Below are positions 1 to 7,605 of a stretch of 37,301 nucleotides of DNA, in pieces. Position 1 is the stretch's first letter. Each line of letters starts with the position of its first letter. Origin of the DNA: a virus; IMG/VR virus record IMGVR_UViG_3300049255_000584, positions 1-37,301 of that record; one strand, 5' to 3'. The position numbers and the translations under genes are program-made. The notes beneath the pieces were generated by a model, which saw only the letters and a program-made list of their open reading frames with translations, was not told the origin of the DNA and ran no database searches.

Positions 1-327
1 TCAGCTTGGCTCCGTAATGGGCGGCGAAACCGCCAGCATGAACGTGTCGGAAAAGAAGGTGCCGCTCGGCAGCAGGATCAGCACGTCGCTGAAAATCTCG
101 CCGGGGGTGAATTCGGCCGTGCCAGAGGGCGGCACGCTCATCAGAAACGCGCCTGTGCCGCTGGCCAGCGTGATGGTTCCATTTGGAAACGTGTTGCCAA
201 CCCCGTCGCGAAAGCCGCACGAAATCGTCGCCGCGCTCACGTCGATCGGCGTGCCGTCATCGGCCTGAAGCACCATGCCGAGCTGTAGGCTGGCACCGGC
301 TTTCAGCGGTAGGCTGGCTGCTGGCAT
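1..327 (-). CDS. Hypothetical protein at the end of the tail-fibre block
   Basis: This is the last gene of the late operon, 108 residues, complete, with its stop codon on the first three bases of the window. The ATG at 327 overlaps the stop of the preceding fibre-associated gene (TGATG), which fixes the start. The protein is rich in Gly, Thr and Ser, with alternating short hydrophobic stretches and no Cys or His pairs, as expected of a small beta-sandwich virion protein. Its C-terminus (FSDTFMLAVSPP) resembles the C-terminus of the orphan at 24499-24867 (ITDGFILTVTPP). The position after the fibre genes suggests a minor fibre or adhesin-associated component, but no family is recognised. Confidence 0.7.
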   Translation of the reverse strand: MPAASLPLKAGASLQLGMVLQADDGTPIDVSAATISCGFRDGVGNTFPNGTITLASGTGAFLMSVPPSGTAEFTPGEIFSDVLILLPSGTFFSDTFMLAVSPPITEPS

Positions 328-857
328 CAGGGGATCGCGGCCGTCGCCGGCGGCAGCTCGCCGGGCGCACCATCGATCAGCGCGGTCAGCACCAGCCGGT
401 AGGCGGCCAGCGCGTGATAGAAAGCCACGAAGACCGAGGGCGACGTGAAAACGTGCGGGCGCCCTTGGATATCCGGCCAGACCCAGCTGGGGGCACCCTT
501 CGGGAAAGAACCGCCGGCGGTGATCAGCGTCGCCAGATCGGCTGCGATGCTCACGCGCCGGTCCTCGATCGAATAGGTGCCATTCAACGCAGCGCCGAAT
601 GCCGTGCTGGATATCGTGAGGCCTGCGCCGAGCGCGCGCCGCGCCTGCATCGCAGCAGCTGGCGGCTTGCCTGCGACGGTGGCTGGGCCAAGCGTCACCT
701 TCCCATTGAGAAAGGTGCTGTTGAAGCGGTTCGACCATAGCTCAGCGTATTGCTCGCTGGTCACCTCCACCGCGTTGGCCGGCACCTTGCCCCCCGTGGG
801 AATGTTGAAAAACCCGGTCGGGCGGCCTTCAGCGTTTGTGCGGACGTACTGCGCCAT
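327..857 (-). CDS. Tail-fibre-associated protein, DUF4376-like (copy 2)
   Basis: The protein has 176 residues. The N-terminal 40 residues (MAQYVRT..GRPTGFFN..) have the pattern of phage tail-fibre assembly proteins, and the C-terminal half has a W-x-D-x-x-G-x-x-H-V-F-T pattern followed by FVAFYHALAAYR, resembling DUF4376. It is a diverged tandem paralogue of the gene immediately upstream (880-1404): both share the order, length and the FVAFYHALAAYRL segment. The ATG start at 857 lies 22 bases after the paralogue's stop. Likely roles are folding or capping of the short tail fibre, or being a fibre tip. The family assignment is from pattern only; its origin by duplication is clear from the sequence. 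Confidence 0.75.
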   Translation of the reverse strand: MAQYVRTNAEGRPTGFFNIPTGGKVPANAVEVTSEQYAELWSNRFNSTFLNGKVTLGPATVAGKPPAAAMQARRALGAGLTISSTAFGAALNGTYSIEDRRVSIAADLATLITAGGSFPKGAPSWVWPDIQGRPHVFTSPSVFVAFYHALAAYRLVLTALIDGAPGELPPATAAIP

Positions 858-879
858 GATCAGCGATTTCCTTTCCAGC

Positions 880-1404
880 TCAGGGGATCGTCGCCGTGGC
901 CGCCGGCAGCGAGGTGCCGGTGCCCCACATCACGGCGAAAAGCGCCAGGCGGTAGGCGGCCAGTGCGTGGTAGAAGGCCACGAAGGTGCTGGCGGCCGTG
1001 AAGACGTGCAGTGCGCCGCTCGCGTCCGGCCAGCTCCACGTGGAAGCTCCGCGGGGAAATGCCCCACCATTCGCGGCGATCAGCGCGGCCAGGTCAGCAG
1101 CGAGGCCGATCGTGGTGGTGTCCAGCGCGTAGGTGCCGTCCAGTGCGGAAGCGGAGCCGGTGCTGGTGATGGCCAGGCCGGCGGCGATGGCCAGCTTCGC
1201 CTGCTGGGCGAGCGACGGCGTGAACGCGCCGCCGCTATAAGTGCCCAGCGCGCCATCCACCAAGGTAGCGGTGGCGGGCGCCGCAATGAGTGCAGCGAAT
1301 TGCGCCTTGGTGATCGGCACTGCTCCGCTGGGTATTGCTCCGGCCCACGTATCAAAAAAACCGGTCGCCCGACCCGTGCCGTCGAATGTCGCGTATTTCG
1401 CCAT
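880..1404 (-). CDS. Tail-fibre-associated protein, DUF4376-like (copy 1)
   Basis: The protein has 174 residues and begins MAKYATFDG..ATGFFD, a start typical of phage tail-fibre assembly proteins. The middle is Ala-rich (residues about 40-100). The C-terminal part contains STWSWPD..GALHVFTA and FVAFYHALAAYRLAL, shared with the following gene at 327-857. It lies three bases downstream of the fibre-like gene 1409-1987, the usual place of a fibre chaperone. Whether the protein is a chaperone or a virion component cannot be told. The two tandem copies have diverged most in the middle, which suggests different partners. Confidence 0.75.
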   Translation of the reverse strand: MAKYATFDGTGRATGFFDTWAGAIPSGAVPITKAQFAALIAAPATATLVDGALGTYSGGAFTPSLAQQAKLAIAAGLAITSTGSASALDGTYALDTTTIGLAADLAALIAANGGAFPRGASTWSWPDASGALHVFTAASTFVAFYHALAAYRLALFAVMWGTGTSLPAATATIP

Positions 1405-1408
1405 GATT

Positions 1409-1987
1409 TTAGCTTCCGATCACGATGACGCTGCAACCGCACACCCCGCGGGCCGCGAAACTTCCGCCTATCGGCTGCGTCGTCGGGCAATAGATTGTGG
1501 CGTGCGAATTATCCGGGCCCGGCGAAACGGCGTAGGAGTAGGCGTCTTCACCACCGTCGGTCGCGAAGCCCGCTATAAAGCCGATCCCAACGATCCCCAG
1601 CGTGGTGGGCAGGGGCCAACTCACACTTTCCTGCCCGGCCTGGAGCCCAGCGTGGAAACCCTGAACGATCAGTGGCGTGCCGCCCGGCATCGGAATGGAA
1701 AACGACCAGGCGCTGTTCGACCAGGTGGTCCCGCTGACAGCGAGTCCAAATTGGGCTGCGATTAAGCCGATAATCGCCGTGGTGATCTGTGTGAAATCGG
1801 CGATATTCGGCACCGTGACGCCGCCTGCGACCTGCAGGTTCATCAGGCTTTCCTGAAGAGCGTTGAGCCACGCGGAAACGACTGTAGTGCCCTCCTGACC
1901 GGCCGCCAGGTTTTCATCCACAAAGCCCTGCTGGCCGTTGCTAAGCGCGCCGGTGGGACTGCCGCCCGCGGGTCCGATACGATCCAT
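1409..1987 (-). CDS. Tail fibre-like protein (Mu gp49 position)
   Basis: The protein has 192 residues from the ATG at 1987, which lies just after the gp48-like stop (TAG at 1992-1990). An in-frame upstream extension to 2299 exists but only shadows the gp48 gene and was rejected. The N-terminal part contains a GFVDENLAAGQEGTTVVSAW segment and a polar helix (ALQESLMNLQ), as in the shaft-attachment part of tail fibres. The C-terminal part is Gly/Ser/Thr-rich with scattered Cys and aromatic residues and ends in hydrophobic CSVIVIGS, like a trimeric fibre tip. At 192 residues it is far shorter than Mu gpS, and no DNA invertase or alternative fibre cassette follows it in the window. The role in host adsorption is inferred from position. 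Confidence 0.7.
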   Translation of the reverse strand: MDRIGPAGGSPTGALSNGQQGFVDENLAAGQEGTTVVSAWLNALQESLMNLQVAGGVTVPNIADFTQITTAIIGLIAAQFGLAVSGTTWSNSAWSFSIPMPGGTPLIVQGFHAGLQAGQESVSWPLPTTLGIVGIGFIAGFATDGGEDAYSYAVSPGPDNSHATIYCPTTQPIGGSFAARGVCGCSVIVIGS

Positions 1988-1989
1988 TT

Positions 1990-2670
1990 CTACGTGGTCT
2001 CCAAGATGATTTCGTCGCCGCCCTCGAGCGCGATCGATCCGTCGCCGTCCTCGAGGCCGATCGAGCCGCCGACGATGCTGGCGACGTAATCGAAGCCGAC
2101 GTTGGTGTGCGCGGGTGCCGCGATCGCGATCGCGCATTGCACAAGGTTCGGCGTGAATGCGCCGAGCGGGTTGCCGGCCTGCGAGGCACCAGACCGGAAC
2201 GGCACCAGGCGCGTCTGCGGCAGTGCCACCTGCCAGTTGAACTGATTTCCCGGGGCGCTCACCGGCGTGCCGGCGCGCATCATGCCGGCGCGGGACCATG
2301 TGCCCTCACGAACCGATATCGACACGCCCATTTTGGCGGCGAGCGCCGTGTAATACGCGATCGATTGGCCGCCGCGGGACGTATAACGCTGGTAGACGAG
2401 GCTCTGCTGATCACTCTGCGACAGCAGCAGCTGATCCCGCCCGCACGGGTCGGGCCCCATAAGCGCCTGCCATTCCGGAAGCAGCAGAACAGTGGTGCGA
2501 GGGTCGATTTCGGGGCCGAATTGCTCGGCCTGCGCTTCCAGCGCGCTCCATTGCGCGCACATTGGCGCCAGAAAATTGGCCCACATGCTGTCGGCAGCAT
2601 TCGGCAGTGCCCAGCCACTCGGCTGAATGGCAAAGACGCAGCTCAGCACGACGGCGGGAGTGCGGCTCAC
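1990..2670 (-). CDS. Baseplate/tail protein, Mu gp48-like (YmfQ/DUF2313-like)
   Basis: The protein has 226 residues and starts at a GTG (2670) whose overlap with the gp47 stop forms GTGA. It contains the acidic-aromatic LLPEWQALMG segment (about residues 63-72) typical of the gp48/YmfQ family, where a short region around a conserved PEWE-like motif is the hallmark. Directly upstream is the BaseplateJ-like gene and downstream the fibre gene, the standard Mu order gp47-gp48-gp49. The protein probably sits in the peripheral baseplate or wedge, linking gp47 to fibres. The C-terminus is unusually acidic and glycine-rich (IGLEDGDGSIALEGGDE). The family call rests on position and weak motif similarity. 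Confidence 0.8.
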   Translation of the reverse strand: MSRTPAVVLSCVFAIQPSGWALPNAADSMWANFLAPMCAQWSALEAQAEQFGPEIDPRTTVLLLPEWQALMGPDPCGRDQLLLSQSDQQSLVYQRYTSRGGQSIAYYTALAAKMGVSISVREGTWSRAGMMRAGTPVSAPGNQFNWQVALPQTRLVPFRSGASQAGNPLGAFTPNLVQCAIAIAAPAHTNVGFDYVASIVGGSIGLEDGDGSIALEGGDEIILETT

Positions 2671-3785
2671 GTGCCGGTCTCCCAGGTGATCGTGCCCAGC
2701 ACCGGCAATTGCGCCGTGGTGAGGTCCGTAATGTCGGCGGCCGGCGCACTCAGTTCACAGGCGAACTCACCCGTCACGCTCATGATCGCGCTATTGAGCC
2801 GGGAATAATAAACGATCGGCGCCGTGCCCAGCCGCTGCTGCTGGAGCAGCTGCGCGGTGTTCGCAAATTGCGCGAAGAAAAGCCCCAGCGCCTGCGTCAC
2901 GGCAGCCCTGTTGGCGCTGGTGTCGGGGATCAGCTGCACGTTGACGTTCACCGGCACCAGCGTGGCCGCCAGAACGATCACCCGCGCCGTCACCGGCCGC
3001 ACGCCGGCCGCCTGGCCATAGGTGCCGATGTAGCTCTGCACGGCGGCCACAAGCTGCGTGCTGGCAGCCGCGCCGCCTGGTGCCGCGATGATCACGCCCA
3101 CGCTGCCGGCGCCTACCCAGCCGGGCACCACGTTCACGTAGCCCGCGCCGGCCGCCTGCGCCCACTGCACATAATCGGTCGCAGCACCGCCCTGGCCGCC
3201 GGTCCGGATGCGGATCAGGATGCGGCTCTGCCAGGACGAAGTGCTTTCGAGGTTGGTGCCATTCGCTGCACCATTGCTGTCCAGCACGATCGTCTGCGCG
3301 GTCAGGCCCTCGATCGGCGAAACAAGCCGCAGCGTGGTGCCGGCGGGCAGGTTGCCGGCGGTGCCGCCGAGCACTGAGGAAAGCGGCACTGAAACAGTGG
3401 TGCCACCGGCCGGGATCGCGACGGTGGCCTTGGTGATGTAGAGATTGCCGGTTGGCCCGGTGGCCATAGTGCCTTGGGGGATGCTCGTGCCGGCCGCACC
3501 GGTTGCCACGCCATTGCCTGTGGCGGCCGTGGGCTGGAGCTGCGGCACACCCCAAATGCTGGCATGCCGATACAGCCAATCGGTGGCCGTATCCGGCATG
3601 ACCTGCTGCGCTATGTAGCCCTGATAGAGATACAGATCGTAGGCGGTCAGCCCGATAATTCGGGTATTCGCGGCGGCCACCGAATTGGCTGTGCGCGCAT
3701 CGATACCCTCGAGCGCCGGCACACCTTCATAAATCGCCGCCGCGTTGCTGGCGATTGTGGCCGGCGTAAGGATCGGCCAGGGCAT
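2667..3785 (-). CDS. Baseplate assembly protein J-like (Mu gp47)
   Basis: The protein has 372 residues with ATG at 3785, immediately after the gp46-like stop. It shows the BaseplateJ plan: an N-terminal helical part with a long transmembrane-like wedge segment (YDLYLYQGYIAQQVMPDTA, about 50-68), a WGVPQLQPT segment, then a beta-rich repeat region (GTSIPQGT..., IPAGGTTVSVPL..., GNLPAGTTL), and a C-terminal alpha/beta part containing NVVPGWVGAGSVGVIIA and VRPVTARVIVLAATLVPVNVNVQL. These segments are characteristic of gpJ/gp47 proteins of contractile tails, which form the wedge and trigger sheath contraction. Length is close to Mu gp47. The function is confidently assigned by motif and by position between gp46 and gp48. 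Confidence 0.92.
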   Translation of the reverse strand: MPWPILTPATIASNAAAIYEGVPALEGIDARTANSVAAANTRIIGLTAYDLYLYQGYIAQQVMPDTATDWLYRHASIWGVPQLQPTAATGNGVATGAAGTSIPQGTMATGPTGNLYITKATVAIPAGGTTVSVPLSSVLGGTAGNLPAGTTLRLVSPIEGLTAQTIVLDSNGAANGTNLESTSSWQSRILIRIRTGGQGGAATDYVQWAQAAGAGYVNVVPGWVGAGSVGVIIAAPGGAAASTQLVAAVQSYIGTYGQAAGVRPVTARVIVLAATLVPVNVNVQLIPDTSANRAAVTQALGLFFAQFANTAQLLQQQRLGTAPIVYYSRLNSAIMSVTGEFACELSAPAADITDLTTAQLPVLGTITWETGT

Positions 3786-4247
3786 TTACTGGCCCACGAC
3801 CTGCGGCAGCACAATCTTCTGGCCGCCGACGACGTAGCGGTGCGCCAACGTGTTCTTGTTCAGCCATTGCACATCGATTTCGATGGAAATGCCGTAGCGT
3901 TTGCTCAGTGGTGTGAGCGCCTCGGTATCGATCGAAATCGCGAGAGCGCGGGTGCTCTCCAGATGCTTCATGCCCTGAAGTATCCACTGGCGGCTGCCGG
4001 TCAGCTCGCCGAGCGGATCAATGAAATCGCCCGCCCAGCCGCGCTCTGGATTGAGGGGCGAAACCTGCGCGGCAAACTGCGTGCGGGCGCTGGGAAGGGC
4101 ATCGTCAGGATGCGCGCGCCGCTGGCACCCTAGCGCCATGAAAACCGGCGTCGCGAACGTGGTATCGACGGCGAAATCGGTGCCGTTGAAGACCACGTCG
4201 CAGCCGGCAATCGCCGGGTTATAGGCAAGGGCGATGTCGAGCGGCAT
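3786..4247 (-). CDS. Phage GP46 family baseplate protein
   Basis: The protein has 153 residues from the ATG at 4247 and begins MPLDIALAYNP followed by a region with DVVFNGTDFAVDTTFAT. It then shows the GP46 family hallmark (RGWAGDFIDPLGELTGSRQWIL, given here in parts: WAGDF, GSRQWIL) and a central LTPLSKRYGISIEIDVQWLN segment. GP46 of Mu lies between spike gp45 and wedge gp47 and resembles the gp25-like wedge lysozyme-fold proteins of other contractile tails, so the role is in baseplate wedge assembly. It is the first gene after the third copy of the repeated dyad (4305-4325), so it probably opens its own late transcription unit. Confidence 0.9.
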   Translation of the reverse strand: MPLDIALAYNPAIAGCDVVFNGTDFAVDTTFATPVFMALGCQRRAHPDDALPSARTQFAAQVSPLNPERGWAGDFIDPLGELTGSRQWILQGMKHLESTRALAISIDTEALTPLSKRYGISIEIDVQWLNKNTLAHRYVVGGQKIVLPQVVGQ

Positions 4248-4303
4248 CGGGTCCAGTTAGCGGTGATTGACGGTCGCCACGTTCGCGCGCGCGCGAGCGG
4301 GCC

Positions 4304-4325
4304 GTAATACCTACCGCCGTAGGTG
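4304..4325 (-). promoter_or_regulatory. Putative late promoter/activator site C (upstream of gp46)
   Basis: The 16-base dyad ACCTACCGCCGTAGGT (4309-4324) is followed on the minus strand by TATTAC (4309-4304), which could be a -10 box. It lies in the gap between the spike gene stop (4330) and the gp46 start (4247). Two other copies with the same TATTA flank are at 16727-16748 and 28427-28448, also upstream of minus-strand units. An alternating GC tract (about 4282-4296) lies between the site and the gp46 gene. The activator-site interpretation is inference; an operator for a repressor is the alternative. Confidence 0.65.
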
Positions 4326-4329
4326 GGAG

Positions 4330-4890
4330 CTAAGGCGTGTCGCCAGTATCGGTGCCGTCCGCGTTGATATTGCCGTCCACCTGCAGGTTTCCGGTGATAT
4401 GCGCGTCGCCGTTGATCGTCACGCTGCCGGTGATGGTGGTGTCGCCGGCGACGGTGAATGTGCCGTTGATCGAGCAGCCGTCGCCAGGCGCGGTGATATT
4501 CACCGCCGGCGCATTCACCAGCACCTGTGTGGCGGCCAGGATTTCGACGATGCCGCCAATCTTGATATGAACGCGGGTGCCGTCGACGCCGTAGATAGCG
4601 GTCTCGCCAGGCTGCAAGCCGCCGAGCCGCGCGAAGGCGACGGCGGCCGGCAGGGCGATCATGTCGCTCGGGTCGCCGCCGTTGGCGATCATCACCACCA
4701 CCGCGCCGTTCGCGGGAGGATTAGCGGAAAAGCCCCAGAACTGGTGCACCTCCGCACCTTGGCGCACCACGCCGTCATGCGTCTTTACGTCCATCGTCTG
4801 GACGCAGCCCTCATCGTTTACTGCGACAACCAGGCCGCGCGTGGTGTGCGTGCGCCGGTCAAACACCTCGGCCGTATGCGGGTCGCTCAC
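4330..4890 (-). CDS. Baseplate spike, gpV/gp45 family
   Basis: The protein has 186 residues from the GTG at 4890, which overlaps the preceding stop as GTGA (a TTG one codon earlier is possible). The N-terminal OB-fold part contains RGLVVAVNDEGCVQTMDVKTHDG and HQFWGFSANPPANGAVVVMIANGG, typical of phage baseplate assembly protein V. The C-terminal half (residues about 105-186) is a repetitive, alternating hydrophobic/polar beta-helix (VNITAPGDG, VAGDTTITGSVTINGDAHITGNLQVDG in short turns), the trimeric membrane-piercing needle. It ends in an Asp/Gly-rich tail without an obvious H-x-H iron motif. The call agrees with its place between gp44-like and gp46-like genes. Confidence 0.92.
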   Translation of the reverse strand: MSDPHTAEVFDRRTHTTRGLVVAVNDEGCVQTMDVKTHDGVVRQGAEVHQFWGFSANPPANGAVVVMIANGGDPSDMIALPAAVAFARLGGLQPGETAIYGVDGTRVHIKIGGIVEILAATQVLVNAPAVNITAPGDGCSINGTFTVAGDTTITGSVTINGDAHITGNLQVDGNINADGTDTGDTP

Positions 4891-5150
4891 CAAACGTCTT
4901 CCGAAAATAGCCCGTGCGAGGGCGCGGTGGCCAAGCGGATCATCTGTCGCGCCTTACGCGCAATTTCTAAAGCGGCATGGCGTGTCGCGTAGGTGCCCAG
5001 GTCGGTTAGAAAGCCCTGCTCATCAGGGCTCGGCAGCAGCCGAAAATGACGCATGACGTCGTGGTGCCTCGCTGGCGGCGCCAGAGCGAAAATTGCACCG
5101 TCGATGCGCAACGCCGCGGCAATAATTCGGGTCGGCCGGCGCACGATCAT
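4887..5150 (-). CDS. Conserved small phage protein between gp44 and spike
   Basis: The protein has 87 residues; its ATG at 5150 overlaps the gp44-like stop (ATGA) and its own stop overlaps the spike gene start (GTGA). It contains IIAAALR.DGAIFALAPPARHHDVMRHF, EQGFLTD.G.YATRHAALEIARKA and a C-terminal GLFSEDVW, a pattern I recognise as recurring in small phage proteins annotated as hypothetical. There is no signal peptide or membrane span. The position inside the baseplate operon does not by itself indicate a structural role; the conserved HH..VMRHF and LFSEDVW ends suggest a compact globular fold. The function is unknown. Confidence 0.8.
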   Translation of the reverse strand: MIVRRPTRIIAAALRIDGAIFALAPPARHHDVMRHFRLLPSPDEQGFLTDLGTYATRHAALEIARKARQMIRLATAPSHGLFSEDVW

Positions 5151-6343
5151 TTGCGGCTCTTTTGCCCGTGGCGCGACTGCTGGCGCGAGCTCTCGTTAAT
5201 CCGCTCGTAGGCAGCTGGCGGCACGATGCGCAGCATGGTTACCGCGCCCTCCTTTTCGCTGTAGAGATATTCCACCTGCTCGATCAGCATGTCGCAGTCG
5301 ATTTCGGCGAAGGGATCGTACACCGCCGTCAGTTGGTTCGGCCGCCACAGCGCGTTGGCTGTGCCGGCGCGCCAGTCGAGCACCTTGTAGGCCGTCTTCG
5401 TGGCGGTGCCGCGATCCACCCTGACATGCCATTCAGCCTGCTCCTGCACCGTTGAACTGCCGGATTGCGTCTTCACCATGCGCACGTCCGGCCGCCACCT
5501 GGTGATCTGCGTATCCTGCGCGTGCCCGGTCATGACGATGCCGGAAGCCTCTGCCTCCTCCGCTTCCTCGCCAGGGGCATCCACACCAGGCGCCGTCGCC
5601 GGCGTGATCGGCGCGGGCACGCTGGCGTGGTTGCCGTTCGCGCCAGAGGTTTGGCCTTTGACAAAAACGTCCGAAAATCTTTTCGAGTTATCCTGGTCGT
5701 AGTCGGCCTCATAGACATTCACGCCGACCTGGATTTGATCCGGCGCGCGGGTTGAGCCGGCCGTCGTCAACAGCACGTTCGCCACTCCGTCGCTGACCAC
5801 TAGAATGCTGCGCTGCCGGCAGAATTTCTCGATGCTCGGCATGGCTTTTTCGTGCGGCGTTACCGAGAGTTTCGGAAACGGCGCGCCCACGTCGGTTTGC
5901 ACCTGCACGCCGATCTTGAACGGCGCGCAAACCGTTTCAGTGAAGACGTCCACGGTGATGTTGGTGAAGTCGGCCGGCCCATTCGGCAGCGCCGCGCAGT
6001 CCACCAGGTCGCCACAGATATCCCGCCCGCTGGCGCCGGCATGTAGCAGCTCGGCGGTCTGCTTCAGTTTGATCTTATCGATCCACCCAACCAGCACTGC
6101 CTCGCCGTCGATCAGCAGCTGCACATGCGCGCCGGCTTCCAGCGGCGCGAAATCCGCAGCGTTTGTCTGGTAGGCGTTCGAGGTTTCCGCGTCTCGCCCG
6201 GCGTCGATATATTCGAGCTCGAAGCTACCGCAGATCTCATGCAGGCCACGCACGATGCGCACCCGCGTCCAGCTGCTCAGCTGCTTACCATTGATCAGCA
6301 GCGTCACGCGCCTGGTCGGGTTCGGTCCAGTGACGGCGCTCAT
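5147..6343 (-). CDS. Baseplate hub protein, Mu gp44 (gpP)-like
   Basis: The protein has 398 residues, with its ATG at 6343 overlapping the upstream gp43-like gene's end (6340). The first 100 residues contain the VTLLINGKQLSSWTRVRIVRGL start and a FELEYIDAGRD segment, matching the gpP/gp44 hub family (gp27-like fold), which forms the trimeric hub that binds the spike. Residues 180-330 contain a Lys/Asp-rich region (YEADYDQDNSKRFSDVFVKGQ) and an acidic Glu/Ala-rich loop (GEEAEEAEASG). The C-terminal part has EWHVRVDRGTATKTAYKVLDWR and a GSRQQSRHGQKSRK-like basic tail. The order hub-small protein-spike is normal for this phage group. Confidence 0.9.
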   Translation of the reverse strand: MSAVTGPNPTRRVTLLINGKQLSSWTRVRIVRGLHEICGSFELEYIDAGRDAETSNAYQTNAADFAPLEAGAHVQLLIDGEAVLVGWIDKIKLKQTAELLHAGASGRDICGDLVDCAALPNGPADFTNITVDVFTETVCAPFKIGVQVQTDVGAPFPKLSVTPHEKAMPSIEKFCRQRSILVVSDGVANVLLTTAGSTRAPDQIQVGVNVYEADYDQDNSKRFSDVFVKGQTSGANGNHASVPAPITPATAPGVDAPGEEAEEAEASGIVMTGHAQDTQITRWRPDVRMVKTQSGSSTVQEQAEWHVRVDRGTATKTAYKVLDWRAGTANALWRPNQLTAVYDPFAEIDCDMLIEQVEYLYSEKEGAVTMLRIVPPAAYERINESSRQQSRHGQKSRK

Positions 6344-7605
6344 GCCACCAGCGCCTCAATTTCGCCGGGCCCGGTCAGGCCAGGGTTCGCGATCACGTTC
6401 CGCGCCACCATGTCGTTATAGGCGGCCAGCATGTTGCCCGGCGTGCCGCCGTAGAGCCCCTGCACGATCAGCCACACCGGAATGGCGCTGTTCAGCGTCA
6501 CGTCCTGCACCACGGGCAGGCTGCCGATCACCGCGTTGATGTTGGCCGCCACCGCGCCGCGCATGGCTTGCAGATCCCGCCATACGGTGCCGGCGGCCAG
6601 CGGCTGGCTTGGCGCCACCTGCTCGGCCAGCAGCGCCGTGGCGTCGATCGCCGCGGTCAGCGTGGCCAGCCAGGTGGTGGCGTCGTCCTGGCTGCTGAAA
6701 ACGATATCCTGGCTGGCGCTCACCGCGTCACTGACGGCGATCGCGGCGGCGGCCAGCACCAACGGCAGCACGGTGGCCTGCGCCGTCGCCAGGCCCAGGA
6801 TTTGGCCTTGCGCGGCCAGGATGGCTGCGGTGGTGACGCGCGGGTCCACCGTGGTGCTGGCGGGCACCATGTCGCCGGGGCCGATCGCCGCCGGCAGCAG
6901 CGTTTCACTCGTCACCACAATGGCGGCCGAGGGCGCCGCGATCGCCGCGTAGACCGCGCCGGCATAGGTGTCATCAAGCGTGAAGGTCTCGACCGTGCCG
7001 AGCACCGCCGCGCCGATCGCCACGGCCGCGGCGATGGTGCCGTTCACCTCAGCGGCCACGGCCCAGATCGTGCCGAGCACCGCACACACGCCTTCGGTTG
7101 CACCCACCAAAGCCAGGGTGAGCGTGGCCGGCGCCAGCACCACGCCGATCAGCGTACCGCTATCATCGTTCACGTCCTCGACGGCCGCGCTGGTGGCGCC
7201 GACCGTGTCAGCCACCGGTGGCTGCGGCGGGAAATATGGCGCGAAGGTTGCAGTAAAGCGCGCGACGCGCTGTTCGGTGACCTGCCACTGCACCTTCACA
7301 GGCTCGGTCAGCACAACGTTGATTTGACCAAGCCACGGGTGCACCAGCAGGCCCGGCCCGGCCGTGCGGAACGCAACCTTGAGCTGCGCCATCTGGTCGA
7401 CGAAATCGTCTCCAATGACGAAGCCCGTGACGTTTATCGGGCCGTCGAAGGCGCCCAGATCCTGGAACGCCGTCGTGTCCTGGCCAGGGAAGAAAAAGCG
7501 TTTCGCACGGCGGCCGGTCTCATCATCCGCCTGCGGCATCCAGAAGGGAATGCCGCGGAAACTGCCGGGTGCGTAATTGTCGGTTTGGCCCTCGATTTCG
7601 ATCAT
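6340..7605 (-). CDS. Tail/DNA circularization protein, Mu gp43 (gpN)-like
   Basis: The protein has 421 residues from the ATG at 7605, overlapping the tape-measure stop by four bases. The N-terminal 125 residues carry the family signature: a SFRGIPFWMPQADDETGRR segment, KRFFFPGQD, and a PGLLVHPWLGQINVVLTEPVKVQW stretch followed by RVARFTATFAPYFP. The rest is Ala/Val-rich and mainly helical. In Mu this protein (gpN) is a tail component; related proteins in other phages are called DNA circularization proteins. It follows the tape measure and precedes the hub as in Mu, so it probably caps the tape measure at the baseplate. Confidence 0.9.
   Translation of the reverse strand: MIEIEGQTDNYAPGSFRGIPFWMPQADDETGRRAKRFFFPGQDTTAFQDLGAFDGPINVTGFVIGDDFVDQMAQLKVAFRTAGPGLLVHPWLGQINVVLTEPVKVQWQVTEQRVARFTATFAPYFPPQPPVADTVGATSAAVEDVNDDSGTLIGVVLAPATLTLALVGATEGVCAVLGTIWAVAAEVNGTIAAAVAIGAAVLGTVETFTLDDTYAGAVYAAIAAPSAAIVVTSETLLPAAIGPGDMVPASTTVDPRVTTAAILAAQGQILGLATAQATVLPLVLAAAAIAVSDAVSASQDIVFSSQDDATTWLATLTAAIDATALLAEQVAPSQPLAAGTVWRDLQAMRGAVAANINAVIGSLPVVQDVTLNSAIPVWLIVQGLYGGTPGNMLAAYNDMVARNVIANPGLTGPGEIEALVA

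Noticed and set aside
4282-4296. Alternating GC tract near site C
   Set aside because: It may favour Z-DNA, but short GC alternations are expected in such GC-rich DNA; mentioned only as context.
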